Notes: generated by a model not told the origin, from the sequence alone. Counted from the stretch's first letter, positions 35,289 to 44,421 are shown. The stretch is DNA of 64,000 nt from JAJZVS01 sp963708095 (GCA_963708095.1 OY970182.1:2356001-2420000); one strand, 5' to 3'. Numbers and translations: made by a program.

Positions 35289-38200
35289 TCAGGCCGCGAC
35301 ACGATCGACGACTCGAAGGAGCGGCGATCGCTCGAACAGCGCCGAGAGGATCGCGGGTCCGCGTTCAGTGACCGGGACGAACAGCCGCAGCCGCCAGGCG
35401 ATGATCTCGCTCGTGAGCCCCATCGCCTTGAGCTGATCGACGGCCCCCTCGGTGAAGCCGGCGAGTTCGACGCGGGCGGCACCCATTACCGTCGCGCGGC
35501 GGATGGTGAGCCCGCCGGCGAGATGCAGGACGGCGGCATCGGTGCGTACGGCGGACCACGCTTCGTCCGGCGACAGGGTCGGCGCGTCATCCAGCCCGAG
35601 CGCCCGGCAGACCTCGCCCATGGCGGCGGGCGAGATCAGGCGGCCAATGACCCGCTCACCATCGTCGGTCTGCATGCGATATACGCGCAGCGATTCGTCG
35701 GGCAGCCGGTTCCAGATCGGCAGGAGCAGGCCGGTGACGATGTGGAACGCGCTCTCGGTGAATTCCGGCACCTGGGCCACTTCGGCGGTCCAGGTCGCAG
35801 CGAACCTTTCGGCGTCCGCCTCCGTCCAATGGGTGTGATCCAGCGCGTCGAGGGCGAGCGTCTCGCGGGCCATCGGCCGGACGAGACGCACCCGGCGCTG
35901 CACCTCGCCGTCATCGAGGGTCAGGCTCGGCGCCGGCATCTGCACCGCGGCACGGCCGGACTGGGCGTTGACCAGCAGCCGCGCTCGCGGGTCCCGCGCC
36001 AGGGCAAGCGCGTCGCCGGCGGGAAGCGGCCGGTTGCGGTCCCGCCGCAGCACCTTGAACAGCCGCGTTTCGGCGCCGCTCGCCGCGTGAGTATGGATGG
36101 TGCGCCGCTCGGTGATGCGCAGACTGTCCGCCGTCAGCGTCTCGACGCCGACATCGTAGCTGCCGGCGGCGATCGCGTTCTCGATGCGGCTGGTAAGCAG
36201 CTCCTCGAACACCGCGAACAGGCCGTTCTGCAGGGCGATCGGCAGCGCCAGCAGCCGGTTGAGGAAGGTGGTGATCGGCGGCAGGTCCTCGCGTAGCGAC
36301 CCGTCGCGGTCGGAGAGATCAAGCCCGGTCGTCTCCTCGAAACGCTGCAACGAGCAGCACTCCACCTTGCCGGCGAAGATCAGGCCGTAGAACTGCCGAA
36401 GTGCCGCGCGGGCATAGTGGCTTTCCAGATTGTCGTCGGCCCGGAACAGGCCTTGACCCCCGGTCTGGCGCTGGCCGCGCGTGATGGCGCCGAGGCTGTC
36501 GAGCCGGCGGGCGATGGTGGAGAGGAAACGTTTCTCGCCGCGCACGTCGGTCGCCACCGGGCGGAACAGCGGCGGCTGGCGCTGATTGGTGCGGTTCGAG
36601 CGACCCAGCCCTTGGATGGCGGTGTCCGCCTTCCAGCCGGGCTCCAGCAGGTAGTGCACCCGCCGGCGCTGGTTCCGCGCGGCCAGATCGGCGTGATAGC
36701 TGCGTCCGGTGCCGCCGGCGTCGGAGAAGACCAGAATGCGCTTCTCATCGTCCATGAAGGCCTGGGTCTCGGCGAGATTGGCCGAGCCGGGCCTTGTCTC
36801 GACGGCGAGCCGCTCGGTGCCATCGGCGGCGACCTTGCGCACCACGCGCCGCGACCGCCCGGTGACCTCGGCGACCTGATCGGTGCCGAAGCGCTGCACG
36901 ATGTGATCCAGTGCGCCCTGCACCGCCGGAAGGGCGGCGAGGTGTTCCATCATCCGATCGCGCCGCTCCACCGCCTCGCGCGACTGCAACGGCTGGCCGT
37001 CGCGGAAAACCGGGCGGGAGAGCAAATTGCCCTCGCTGTCGGTGAACACCTCGAACAGCTGCGTCGGGAAACCGTGCGCCAGGTAGTCGAGGACGTATTC
37101 GCGCGGGGTGATGTCCACCTGCACGTCGCCCCACTCACCGGCGGGGATGTCGGCCAGCCGCCGGTCCAGCAGTGCTTCGCCGGTGGAGACCAGTTGGACG
37201 ATGCAGGCGGCGCCTGCGGCGATGTCGCGCTCGATGGCGCCGATCAGCGTCGGCACCTTCATCGCGGTGATGAGGTGGTTGAAGAAGCGCTGCTTGTTCG
37301 ATTCGAACGCCGATCGTGCCGCCGCTTTCGCCTGGCGGTTCAGCGTGCCGGACGGGCCGGTGACGTTGGCGGCTTCCAGGGCCTCGGTCAGGTTGGCGTG
37401 GATCACCTGGAACGCCTCGGCATAGGCATCGTAGATGCGCACCTGCTCGGGGGTGAGCGCGTGCTCGACGATCTCGACCTCGATTCCCTCGTACGATAGC
37501 GACCGCGCGGCGTAGAGACCGAGCGCCTTTAGATCCCGCGCCAGCACCTCCATCGCGGCGATGCCGCCGGCCTCCATCGCAGCGACGAATTCCTGTCGCG
37601 TCGCGAACGGGAAATCCGCCCCGCCCCAGAGGCCCAGCCTTTGCGCATAGGCGAGGTTCTGCACCGAGGTCGCACCGGTCGCGGAGACATAGAGCACCCG
37701 TGCGTCGGGCAGCGCATGTTGCAGGCGCAGCCCGGCGCGGCCCTGCTGGGACGGCCCGCGCTCGCCGCGTTCGGAGGTGTCGCCGGCGGCGTTGGCCATG
37801 GCGTGCGCCTCGTCGAACACGACCACCCCGTCGAAATCCCGTCCCAGCCAGTCGATGATCTGATCGAGCCGCGACGCCTTGCCCTCCCGTTCCGCGGAGC
37901 GCAGCGTGGCGTAGGTGGTGAACAGGATGCCCTGGTCGAGGCGGATCCGCGTGCCCTGGCGGAAGCGCGCGAGCGGAGTGATCAGCAGCCGCTCCTGGCC
38001 GAGTGCGGACCAGTCGCGCTGGGCGTCCTCGATCAGCTTGTCGGACTTCGAGACCCAGAGCGCGCGGCGGCGGCCCTTCAGCCAGTTGTCGAGAATGACG
38101 CCGGCAACCTGCCGCCCCTTGCCCGCGCCGGTGCCATCGCCGAGGAACCAGCCGCGGCGGAAGCGCACCGCGCCCTCGGCGTCGTCGGGGGCGGCGGAGA

Positions 38201-39662
38201 CCTCGTCGTAGGTCGCATCCACCAGCCAGGCGCCGGCGAGATGCCCGGCATGGGCTTCGCCTGCGTAGATGACGCTCTCGATCTGCGCATCCGATAGCAG
38301 ACCGCCCGAGACGATCTCCGACGGTAGATGCGGCCGGTAGCTTGGGCGCGGCGGCGCTACGGACGCCATGGCCGCGGATTGCACGAGCTTCGTCGGATGC
38401 GGCTGCGCGTCCGGGATGGCGATGGTCTGGACGGCATAGCCTTCGTAGAGCGCATCGCTGATGCGGCCATGTTCGGCCGGCAGTTCCCCCCGGACCTCGT
38501 AGGCGAGCGGGAGGCCGGGATCGATCGCCGGTTCCGGGTGACGGGTCGGGGTGGGATGCAGGCGCGGGACGATCGCGCGTGGGGGCACCGGGCGGGCGGC
38601 GGGCGCCGCGACCGCGACTGGGGGCGCTGACAAGGCCGGGCGCGGCGGCACGAGGCGGGTCACCCACTCCAGCAGCGTCGCCGCGTCGGGGGCGATGCCG
38701 GGACATGGGGGGAAGACGGTCGGGTCCTCGGCCGGCACGCGGTCGATGACGGTCAGTCGCGTCTCGACCGCGGTGCCGTGGCGAGCATAAACGCGGCGGT
38801 CGATCCCGGCCGAGAACACCACCCGCCCGCGCGCCTGCAGCCGGACGAAATCCTCCCGCCAAGACGGGTTGTCCGGCGCGAGCGAGATGCCGGTGATCGC
38901 GACCAAGCGCCCGCCCTCGACCAGCCGCGCCAGCGCCGCGGCGACATGGCGGAAGGCCGCGTCTGCCATCCGCCCCTCGAGATGCGCGGCGACCGAGAAA
39001 GGCGGGTTCATCAGCACCACCGACGGCGCAATGGCCGGAGCCAGGTAATCGTGGATCTGCGCCGCGTCGTAACGGCTGACGGCGACGCCTGGGAACAGAT
39101 TGCCGAGCAGGTCGGCGCGGGTCTCGGCGAGCTCGTTCAGTGCCAGGACGCCGCCAGCGAGGGCGGCGAAGACGGCGAGCAGCCCGGTGCCAGCGGACGG
39201 TTCCAGCACCAGGTCACCCGGCGTGATCGCGGCGGCGACGCTGGCCGCGAAGCCGAGCGCAATCGGCGTCGAGAACTGCTGGAGTGCCGCACTCTCTTCG
39301 GAGCGGCGGGTATGCGTCGGCACCAGCGCGGCCAGCCGGGCCAGCATGGCGAGCATCCCCGCCGGGCTGCCGGCGCGGGCGCGCATGGCCGGGGCGTGCC
39401 GGCGCAGGAACAGAACCTGCGCGGCCTCGCAGGCCTCGTAGGCGTCCTTCCACACCCAGGCGCCGCCGGTGTCGGATGCGCCGAACGCCGCCTCCATGGC
39501 GGCGCGCAGGATGGCGGCATCGAGGGCCTGGCCCCGCTCCAGCGCGGGCAGCAGCAGCCGGGCGGCGTGCAGGATGGCGGACGCCCGATCGGGCGCAGGG
39601 GGCGCGGACGGGGATGCGAGCATGGCCGACCGCTCGGCCAGCGCGGGGACGATGAGGTTCAT
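35289..39662 (-). CDS. Methyltransferase fused to strawberry-notch-type helicase
   Basis: A 1,457-residue protein typical of large ICEs. The N-terminal part contains a class I methyltransferase-like domain (LEPSAGTGLLAVFAAL near residue 157, VLMNPPFSVA near 219). The central part is a strawberry-notch-type NTPase: Walker A-like GDGTGAGKGRQVAG near 510 and DEAH box VVVFDEAHAMANAA near 617. It continues into a helicase C-terminal domain (FSDAGGTGRSYHAD, GLGRSNRTNQRQPP). The likely role is DNA or restriction-related processing of the element, such as modification; no substrate is known. It heads an operon with the interrupted Toprim gene. Confidence 0.9.
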   Translation of the reverse strand: MNLIVPALAERSAMLASPSAPPAPDRASAILHAARLLLPALERGQALDAAILRAAMEAAFGASDTGGAWVWKDAYEACEAAQVLFLRRHAPAMRARAGSPAGMLAMLARLAALVPTHTRRSEESAALQQFSTPIALGFAASVAAAITPGDLVLEPSAGTGLLAVFAALAGGVLALNELAETRADLLGNLFPGVAVSRYDAAQIHDYLAPAIAPSVVLMNPPFSVAAHLEGRMADAAFRHVAAALARLVEGGRLVAITGISLAPDNPSWREDFVRLQARGRVVFSAGIDRRVYARHGTAVETRLTVIDRVPAEDPTVFPPCPGIAPDAATLLEWVTRLVPPRPALSAPPVAVAAPAARPVPPRAIVPRLHPTPTRHPEPAIDPGLPLAYEVRGELPAEHGRISDALYEGYAVQTIAIPDAQPHPTKLVQSAAMASVAPPRPSYRPHLPSEIVSGGLLSDAQIESVIYAGEAHAGHLAGAWLVDATYDEVSAAPDDAEGAVRFRRGWFLGDGTGAGKGRQVAGVILDNWLKGRRRALWVSKSDKLIEDAQRDWSALGQERLLITPLARFRQGTRIRLDQGILFTTYATLRSAEREGKASRLDQIIDWLGRDFDGVVVFDEAHAMANAAGDTSERGERGPSQQGRAGLRLQHALPDARVLYVSATGATSVQNLAYAQRLGLWGGADFPFATRQEFVAAMEAGGIAAMEVLARDLKALGLYAARSLSYEGIEVEIVEHALTPEQVRIYDAYAEAFQVIHANLTEALEAANVTGPSGTLNRQAKAAARSAFESNKQRFFNHLITAMKVPTLIGAIERDIAAGAACIVQLVSTGEALLDRRLADIPAGEWGDVQVDITPREYVLDYLAHGFPTQLFEVFTDSEGNLLSRPVFRDGQPLQSREAVERRDRMMEHLAALPAVQGALDHIVQRFGTDQVAEVTGRSRRVVRKVAADGTERLAVETRPGSANLAETQAFMDDEKRILVFSDAGGTGRSYHADLAARNQRRRVHYLLEPGWKADTAIQGLGRSNRTNQRQPPLFRPVATDVRGEKRFLSTIARRLDSLGAITRGQRQTGGQGLFRADDNLESHYARAALRQFYGLIFAGKVECCSLQRFEETTGLDLSDRDGSLREDLPPITTFLNRLLALPIALQNGLFAVFEELLTSRIENAIAAGSYDVGVETLTADSLRITERRTIHTHAASGAETRLFKVLRRDRNRPLPAGDALALARDPRARLLVNAQSGRAAVQMPAPSLTLDDGEVQRRVRLVRPMARETLALDALDHTHWTEADAERFAATWTAEVAQVPEFTESAFHIVTGLLLPIWNRLPDESLRVYRMQTDDGERVIGRLISPAAMGEVCRALGLDDAPTLSPDEAWSAVRTDAAVLHLAGGLTIRRATVMGAARVELAGFTEGAVDQLKAMGLTSEIIAWRLRLFVPVTERGPAILSALFERSPLLRVVDRVAA

Positions 39663-39678
39663 GGTGGGATTCCGGAGA

Positions 39679-39717
39679 GTGGGGTTCCGAGGCCGGCGGG
39701 CGCTCTCTCGACCCCAC
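39679..39717 (-). promoter_or_regulatory. Hairpin in the helicase 5' leader
   Basis: GTGGGGT pairs with ACCCCAC, enclosing a short CGAG/CTCG stem, ending 16 nt upstream of the start codon. Position and the internal GAGAGCG resemble the hairpins before parB and ardC, though the outer stem differs. The intergenic region up to the WYL gene (39718-40004) otherwise holds only one copy of a 15-bp repeat. Confidence 0.4.
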
Positions 39718-39865
39718 CTGGCTCACCCCGTCCCGGCCATCCTCTCGCTTTTGCCCCTCACCACGGTGTCATCGATGGTCGGCGCCGCCGGCAGCGGCAC
39801 CCAAGGCCGCCGGAATCGGCGTGGGCATCCTCACGTTGTCCCGACGCGGGTTAATGGCGCAGTTT

Positions 39866-39880
39866 GAACGTCCGCTATGA
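39866..39880 (+). repeat. 15-bp direct repeat, left edge of the ubiquitin-like module
   Basis: GAACGTCCGCTATGA, matched 14/15 by GAACTTCCGCTATGA at 44107-44121. The two copies bracket the WYL gene and the conjugation operon exactly. The right copy contains the E1 stop codon. Confidence 0.4.
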
Positions 39881-40004
39881 GGAGGAGTTGCCATTCGACC
39901 AACCGCGATGCGACGGGTCAATTGCGCCCGGAGCGGACCTTGGCCAGCCTCCAGGGTCCGGACAGGCATTCCTCTGTCGAGGCAAGCCAAGGTCCACATC
40001 CTCC

Positions 40005-40943
40005 TCACGCCATCGGCGTGACGCTCTTAATGAGTTCATCAGCCAACCTCCTGACCTCCGTCCGTCGAGCTTCGACTTCACCGCGGTTGTCGAGAACCAG
40101 TTGAATCCTCTTAGGCGCGAGTTGCTCGGGATCGAGATCCAGGTTCAGCTGGCTTTCCAGATAGTATGAGGAACACACAGAAGTTGTGACTTCGAGCGCC
40201 CCGTGGCGCATTCCATGATCCCGCTCGACGGCGACGCGCATGGCCGGCGACAACCGGGGATTTGCAACGAGCCGCATCTTTAGGGGCTCCTTCCATTCTA
40301 GGTCCCATTTGCTGCGCGCGACGGTTGGTCCCATCTCTCCGAACTGGCTCAGCCGGCCAATGACAAAGTCGCGAAAGCCCTGACTGCGGAAACAGAAGGC
40401 GCGGATGTGCCAGCGCTGGCCGTCGAAGCCGAGTGCATGCGGCGCAATGGTCCGAACCGACGCCTCGTCGCTGGAGAACGACAGATAGCGCACTTTGATT
40501 TGAAGCTGCTCCCGGATGCACTGGATCAAACGGCGAAGGACTTCCGGATCGTAGTGGCGCCTGATCCTCGGAGCGCCGGCAAAGTCCGGCGGCCGCCCGA
40601 TCCAGGAGTCCCCGGGGCCAAGGCCGCCCGTGCTGATCGACCTGAGCTGGGCGAGGTAGCCGTCGGCCGAGGGCGTGATCAGCTTCGGCTGAAACTCAGG
40701 ACCGGCCACGTAGGTCTTCGCGGTCTTGTCGTAGGCCAAGTTGCCGGGAGCCAGATGGTCATAGCGCGCTAGGTCTTGGGACGCTTGCGGCACGCTGATG
40801 CCGAAGAATTCCACCAAGTCCGACCGGTTGATGCGCCCCTCCCAGTAGAGCCTCAGCTCGATGAAGGTCAGCCTGCGTTCGATGTTCCAGCGCAGACGTG
40901 CTCGCCCCTCTTCCATGAACCCTCCACCGATTCCGGTCCGCAT
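40005..40943 (-). CDS. WYL-domain transcriptional regulator (CapW/BrxR-like)
   Basis: A 312-residue regulator. A winged helix lies at about residues 15-75 (RRLTFIELRLYWEGRINRSD, GISVPQASQDLARYDHLAPG). A WYL domain lies at about 140-215 (QIKVRYLSFSSDEASVRTIA, HALGFDGQRWHIRAFC), and a C-terminal WCX-like region follows. This layout is that of CapW and BrxR, regulators that repress defence operons until phage infection. It is divergent from the ubiquitin-like operon, with 84 bp between start codons. The ATG at 40943 was chosen; 40916 is a possible internal start. Confidence 0.85.
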   Translation of the reverse strand: MRTGIGGGFMEEGRARLRWNIERRLTFIELRLYWEGRINRSDLVEFFGISVPQASQDLARYDHLAPGNLAYDKTAKTYVAGPEFQPKLITPSADGYLAQLRSISTGGLGPGDSWIGRPPDFAGAPRIRRHYDPEVLRRLIQCIREQLQIKVRYLSFSSDEASVRTIAPHALGFDGQRWHIRAFCFRSQGFRDFVIGRLSQFGEMGPTVARSKWDLEWKEPLKMRLVANPRLSPAMRVAVERDHGMRHGALEVTTSVCSSYYLESQLNLDLDPEQLAPKRIQLVLDNRGEVEARRTEVRRLADELIKSVTPMA

Positions 40944-40949
40944 AGTCTC

Positions 40950-40980
40950 TTGACCCGTCTCGAAAAACAACCCATATAGT
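40950..40980 (+). promoter_or_regulatory. Probable promoter of the ubiquitin-like operon
   Basis: TTGACC and TATAGT, 19 nt apart, face the operon in the short divergent spacer. They are followed by CCCCA-TCC-TGGGG (40987-40999), a small palindrome placed where a repressor could act. The WYL protein encoded on the other strand is the obvious candidate regulator. Confidence 0.5.
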
Positions 40981-41027
40981 TTTTTTCCCCATCCTGGGGG
41001 CGGGTGGTGGCTGCAGAGGACACGAGG

Positions 41028-41447
41028 ATGATGGGCGCCGAACGCGATGACGATGAATTGGAGCGCGAGGAGGATTGCCTCTTGAAGGAGGACCAGGAGC
41101 GCCTGGCGCGCGACGTGGAGCGCCTGAAGGAAGGCGAAGCGCGGATCGAAGAGGACCGGAAGGATATCGAGCGCGATGAGGCCCGCCGCGAGCGGCGGCT
41201 CCGGATCGAACTGCTGGTCATCGTCAGCGGCGACGAGGTGAAGATCAAGGCGAAGCCCGACGAGTTCCTGTCCAAGGTTGCTGAGCAAGCGCTGGAGAAG
41301 AGCGAACATACCGGTCGGCCCCTGTCGGATTGGGTGATGCGCAACGAAGCCGGCGACGTGCTCGACGTGAGCCGGACGGTGGAGTCCTACGGGCTGAAGG
41401 ACGGCGACATCCTCTCGCTGACCCTCGAAGCCGGGGTCGCTGGGTGA
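41028..41447 (+). CDS. Ubiquitin-like protein with N-terminal coiled coil (DUF2604-like)
   Basis: A 139-residue protein. Residues about 5-58 are almost entirely charged and heptad-like, a predicted coiled coil. Residues about 59-135 form a beta-grasp, ubiquitin-like domain (LRIELLVIVSGDEVKIKAKP, then LSDWVMRNEAGDVLDVSRTV). It ends LTLEAGVAG, so a terminal Gly is already exposed, although not a Gly-Gly. It is the first gene of a Ubl-E2-JAB-E1 operon and should be the modifier attached to targets. AGAGG lies 8 nt upstream of the ATG. Confidence 0.85.
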   Translation: MMGAERDDDELEREEDCLLKEDQERLARDVERLKEGEARIEEDRKDIERDEARRERRLRIELLVIVSGDEVKIKAKPDEFLSKVAEQALEKSEHTGRPLSDWVMRNEAGDVLDVSRTVESYGLKDGDILSLTLEAGVAG

Positions 41448-41989
41448 ACGAACAAGTCGTCGATCCGGCGGTTTCCCGGGCCAAGTTCGAACGTGAGCTC
41501 CACGCCTTCCAACAGCTAAAGGCCATGCATCGGCGACGCGGCTGGTGGGTCAGGTCGGCGGAGTTCCCCGTCGTCGAAGTGGCGTTCTTGACGCCAGCTT
41601 GCCGCCCCGCTGCGATCGCAGCCTGCGTCAGGATCGACTTCACCAATTATGACCTATGGCCGCCATCAGTGGTGTTCGTTGACCCGTTTTCCGGGGCCGC
41701 CCTGACCATCGACCAGATCACTACCCCATTCGCCCGGATGACGCCGAGTGGCCCGCAGCGCCTAGTGCAAGGCCATCCGGGTCAGCCGGCGTTTCTGTGC
41801 TTGCCGGGCGTGCGGGAGTACCACAACCATCCCGGTCACAGCGGGGACGATTGGCTTCTGCACCGCGGCGCCGGCGAAGGCGGTCTTCAGTTTCTGGTCG
41901 ACAAGATCTCCACCTACGGATCGGAAAGCGTGACCACTTGGGGAGTGCAGATGCAGGTGATCCTTCAGCAGCAACAACTCCCCGCATGA
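41444..41989 (+). CDS. E2-like protein with CEHH metal-binding motif
   Basis: A 181-residue protein that looks like a divergent ubiquitin-conjugating (E2/UBC) fold: helical N-terminus, a strand region with FTNYDLWPPSVVFVDP (about 66-81), and the active-site block AFLCLPGVREYHNHPGHSGD with Cys119, Glu125, His127 and His129 (the C-E-H-H pattern). The Cys is the probable thioester site. The GTG start overlaps the Ubl stop (GTGA), and the stop overlaps the JAB start (ATGA). Assignment as E2 rests on motif and operon context. Confidence 0.78.
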   Translation: MNEQVVDPAVSRAKFERELHAFQQLKAMHRRRGWWVRSAEFPVVEVAFLTPACRPAAIAACVRIDFTNYDLWPPSVVFVDPFSGAALTIDQITTPFARMTPSGPQRLVQGHPGQPAFLCLPGVREYHNHPGHSGDDWLLHRGAGEGGLQFLVDKISTYGSESVTTWGVQMQVILQQQQLPA

Positions 41990-42501
41990 TGGTCAGTCTC
42001 ACGACCGTGGAGCGGGTCCTCGTCCCGCGCAAAATCGCGGACGATACGCAAGCCCATCTGCGCAACGTCGGCCGAAATGGCCTAGAGGGGATGGCACTTT
42101 GGGCCGGAGAGCTCGACGGAGCCGACTTCCTCGTTCGCGCCGCCGTGATCCCCCAGCAGCAGGGCCACCGCACCGAACATGGCATAGCCGTTTCCGTCCC
42201 CGGCTTCGAATTGCATCGGATCAACATGTGGCTGCACCGTAACCGGCTGCGACTCATCGCCCAGATACACAGCCATCCGACCGAGGCCTATCACAGCGAC
42301 ACAGATGACCGGTACGCTATCGTTACGGCGCTCGGCTCTTTGTCGCTGGTCGTGCCCGATTTCGCCGTGCGGCCGTTCGCCTTGAACGACTGCGCTGGCT
42401 ACCGCCTGTCCACGCCGCCCTGGTGGCGGCTTTCCAGTAGGCCTCAATGGCGCGCCTTGCCGTTTGAGGAATTGACCCGAACCATTCAAGTCATGTCCTG
42501 A
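41986..42501 (+). CDS. JAB/JAMM-family isopeptidase
   Basis: A 171-residue MPN-domain protease. The JAMM zinc site is complete: Glu34 (LEGMALW), then HSHP at 95-98 with Ser104 and Asp107 (AYHSDTD). It should remove the ubiquitin-like protein from targets. The modifier's C-terminus needs no trimming, so deconjugation seems more likely than maturation. The ATG overlaps the E2 stop (ATGA), and the E1 gene starts 4 nt after the stop. Confidence 0.9.
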   Translation: MMVSLTTVERVLVPRKIADDTQAHLRNVGRNGLEGMALWAGELDGADFLVRAAVIPQQQGHRTEHGIAVSVPGFELHRINMWLHRNRLRLIAQIHSHPTEAYHSDTDDRYAIVTALGSLSLVVPDFAVRPFALNDCAGYRLSTPPWWRLSSRPQWRALPFEELTRTIQVMS

Positions 42502-42504
42502 CCC

Positions 42505-44121
42505 ATGGCCGCCGCCAACTTCTTTGATCGAGCGCTGATGAGCGCTGCACAGGCGCTGCAAGGCGCCGATCCCGCCCAGGTTCAAGCCGAGCTTGACGGC
42601 CACGTGGTCGAACTGGCCTGGGATCGGCGCGCCGCTCAAACCGTGGAAGGTCAGGCGGCGCTCGACCTCGGCGTTCGTCTGTTGGCGCGCCTTTATCCGG
42701 TTTTGCGCCTGTCGCCATTGGACGCGGCGGCGGCCGGTCGCCGCGCCGGCTTAGAAGCGCTCGCCCTATCCATCAATCCCGCGATTGAGCTGAGTAGCGC
42801 CGCCGAGAGTACCGTCCGTTTGGTCTTCGGCGACACTGCTGTCGCCGCCGGCCCGGTGACGATCTACGCTGGCTCCAACGGCTGGCTGGCCAAGGCTTCG
42901 ACGCGCCGGCCCCAGGGTATCGGATCCACGCTCTTACCGTTCGGCGCCGGCGGCGCAGCCTGCCTCGGCGCGGCGAACGTCTTTCGGGCAATCTTCGCGA
43001 ACCGACTGCCGTCTGCGGCCCTAGACGAGAAGGCCGCGCTGTCGATGCTGGACTTCAGCACTGGCCGCCAGGCGACCCAAGGGCCGACGATGCTCGATGT
43101 CGATCTGGGGCTGACGCCATTGGTCGGCGTGGGTGCAATTGGCAACGGCGTTATCTGGGCGCTGGCTAGAGCGCCGGGGCTGAAGGGCGTCTTGCATCTG
43201 ATCGACCATGAGCAAGTCGAACTTTCGAACCTTCAGCGCTACGCCTTGGCGACGCAGACCGACGTTGGCCGGGTGAAAGTCGAAATCGCTCGAGATGCGC
43301 TTGTCTCCAACTCCTCCTCTCTCACGCCCATGCCGTTCACGGCGCGCTGGGATGAGTATCAGGCGGGGCGCGGCCACGCGGTTCTGAAACGCGTCCTCGT
43401 CGCGCTGGATACGGCACGGGATCGGATCGCCGTTCAGGCCGCGTTACCCGGGCGCGCGTTGAATGCCTGGACGCAGGTTGGCGACCTGGGGATTTCGAGG
43501 CACGATTTTCTTGGCGAGGAGGCCTGCCTAGCCTGCCTGTATCTGCCGAAGGGCGCGGCGCCTCATGAAGACGAATTAATCGCCCAGGCGCTGGGACTTT
43601 CAACGGAAAGACCAGTGCTGCTCGATCTGCGCAACCGTCTGATCGGCAACGAGCCCGTGGGCGAGGCCTTCGTCCGCGAGACCGCAGCGCGAGTGGGCGC
43701 GCCTGCTGATACGCTATTAGGATTTGCTAACGATACGTTACGGCAGTTCTACGTCAAGGCGGTTTGTGGTGGGCTACTCCTGAAGCCAAATAGCGGCCGG
43801 CCGCCGCTCGAAGCGCCGCTTGCCTTTCAATCGGCGATGGCGGGGATCATGTTGGCCGCCGAAACCGTCGCTGATGCGGGCAGCCTAAGGGCAACACCTT
43901 CCGTTACAAAAACCATCCTGGACATAACCCGCCCGTTGGCGTCACACCTCAACGTCCGAGTGCTCAAGTCCGCGCCGTCAGCCGGGCCTCGGTGCATCTG
44001 CCAGGATCAGGACTTCGTGACGGTCTATCGCCAAAAGCACGGCATGCCTGAACCCGAGCCAGCCGTGGACTCCAGTCGCCATCACGCACCCAAATGCGGG
44101 CCTAGCGAACTTCCGCTATGA
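42505..44121 (+). CDS. E1/ThiF-family activating enzyme
   Basis: A 538-residue protein. After an N-terminal extension of about 200 residues comes the ThiF/E1 adenylation domain: GVGAIGNG at 208-215, then LIDHEQVELSNLQRYAL with Asp234, Asn242 and Arg245, and Lys258. A Cys pair, EEACLACLY (341 and 344), and a C-terminal CIC motif (about 498) could bind zinc or supply the catalytic Cys. It should activate the Ubl C-terminus and pass it to the E2-like protein. It is the last gene of the operon. Confidence 0.9.
   Translation: MAAANFFDRALMSAAQALQGADPAQVQAELDGHVVELAWDRRAAQTVEGQAALDLGVRLLARLYPVLRLSPLDAAAAGRRAGLEALALSINPAIELSSAAESTVRLVFGDTAVAAGPVTIYAGSNGWLAKASTRRPQGIGSTLLPFGAGGAACLGAANVFRAIFANRLPSAALDEKAALSMLDFSTGRQATQGPTMLDVDLGLTPLVGVGAIGNGVIWALARAPGLKGVLHLIDHEQVELSNLQRYALATQTDVGRVKVEIARDALVSNSSSLTPMPFTARWDEYQAGRGHAVLKRVLVALDTARDRIAVQAALPGRALNAWTQVGDLGISRHDFLGEEACLACLYLPKGAAPHEDELIAQALGLSTERPVLLDLRNRLIGNEPVGEAFVRETAARVGAPADTLLGFANDTLRQFYVKAVCGGLLLKPNSGRPPLEAPLAFQSAMAGIMLAAETVADAGSLRATPSVTKTILDITRPLASHLNVRVLKSAPSAGPRCICQDQDFVTVYRQKHGMPEPEPAVDSSRHHAPKCGPSELPL
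44107..44121 (+). repeat. 15-bp direct repeat, right edge of the ubiquitin-like module
   Basis: GAACTTCCGCTATGA, 14/15 identical to 39866-39880, ending in the E1 stop codon. With the left copy it delimits the 4.25-kb defence module. Confidence 0.4.
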
Positions 44122-44421
44122 GCCAACTTCGGCCACTGCCGACCGGGCGGTCGATAGGCAGCTATGGGTGCGAATCTGCCGTTGGAAGATTTTCGGGCGG
44201 ACTTCCGCTTACCTCCCATCCCCGCCGATCGGCATCGTGCAGGTGATCGGCCGCTTCGGATCAGCATGAGCCGGTCTTGGCCGGTCCGTCTGATGATGCC
44301 TATGCGGCGGAAGGCGCACCCCAACTCGAATACGATCCGACCGGGTCCCAATTCGCCCGTATCTTCGTTGGCCGGCTAATGTCCGCTCTGCCACCCGGCC
44401 GATCGCCTCGGAAACCTGCCA
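44122..44421. other. 300-bp intergenic stretch
   Basis: No gene or clear signal is seen between the E1 gene and the cupin gene. A short plus-strand frame at 44164-44379 has no ribosome site or family resemblance. Confidence 0.4.

Noticed and set aside
40005..44121. CBASS type II system, suggested by E1, E2-like, JAB and a CapW-like regulator
   Set aside because: No CD-NTase (cyclase) or effector gene is present, and there is a dedicated ubiquitin-like modifier; a Ubl-conjugation (Bil/Bub-like) operon fits better.
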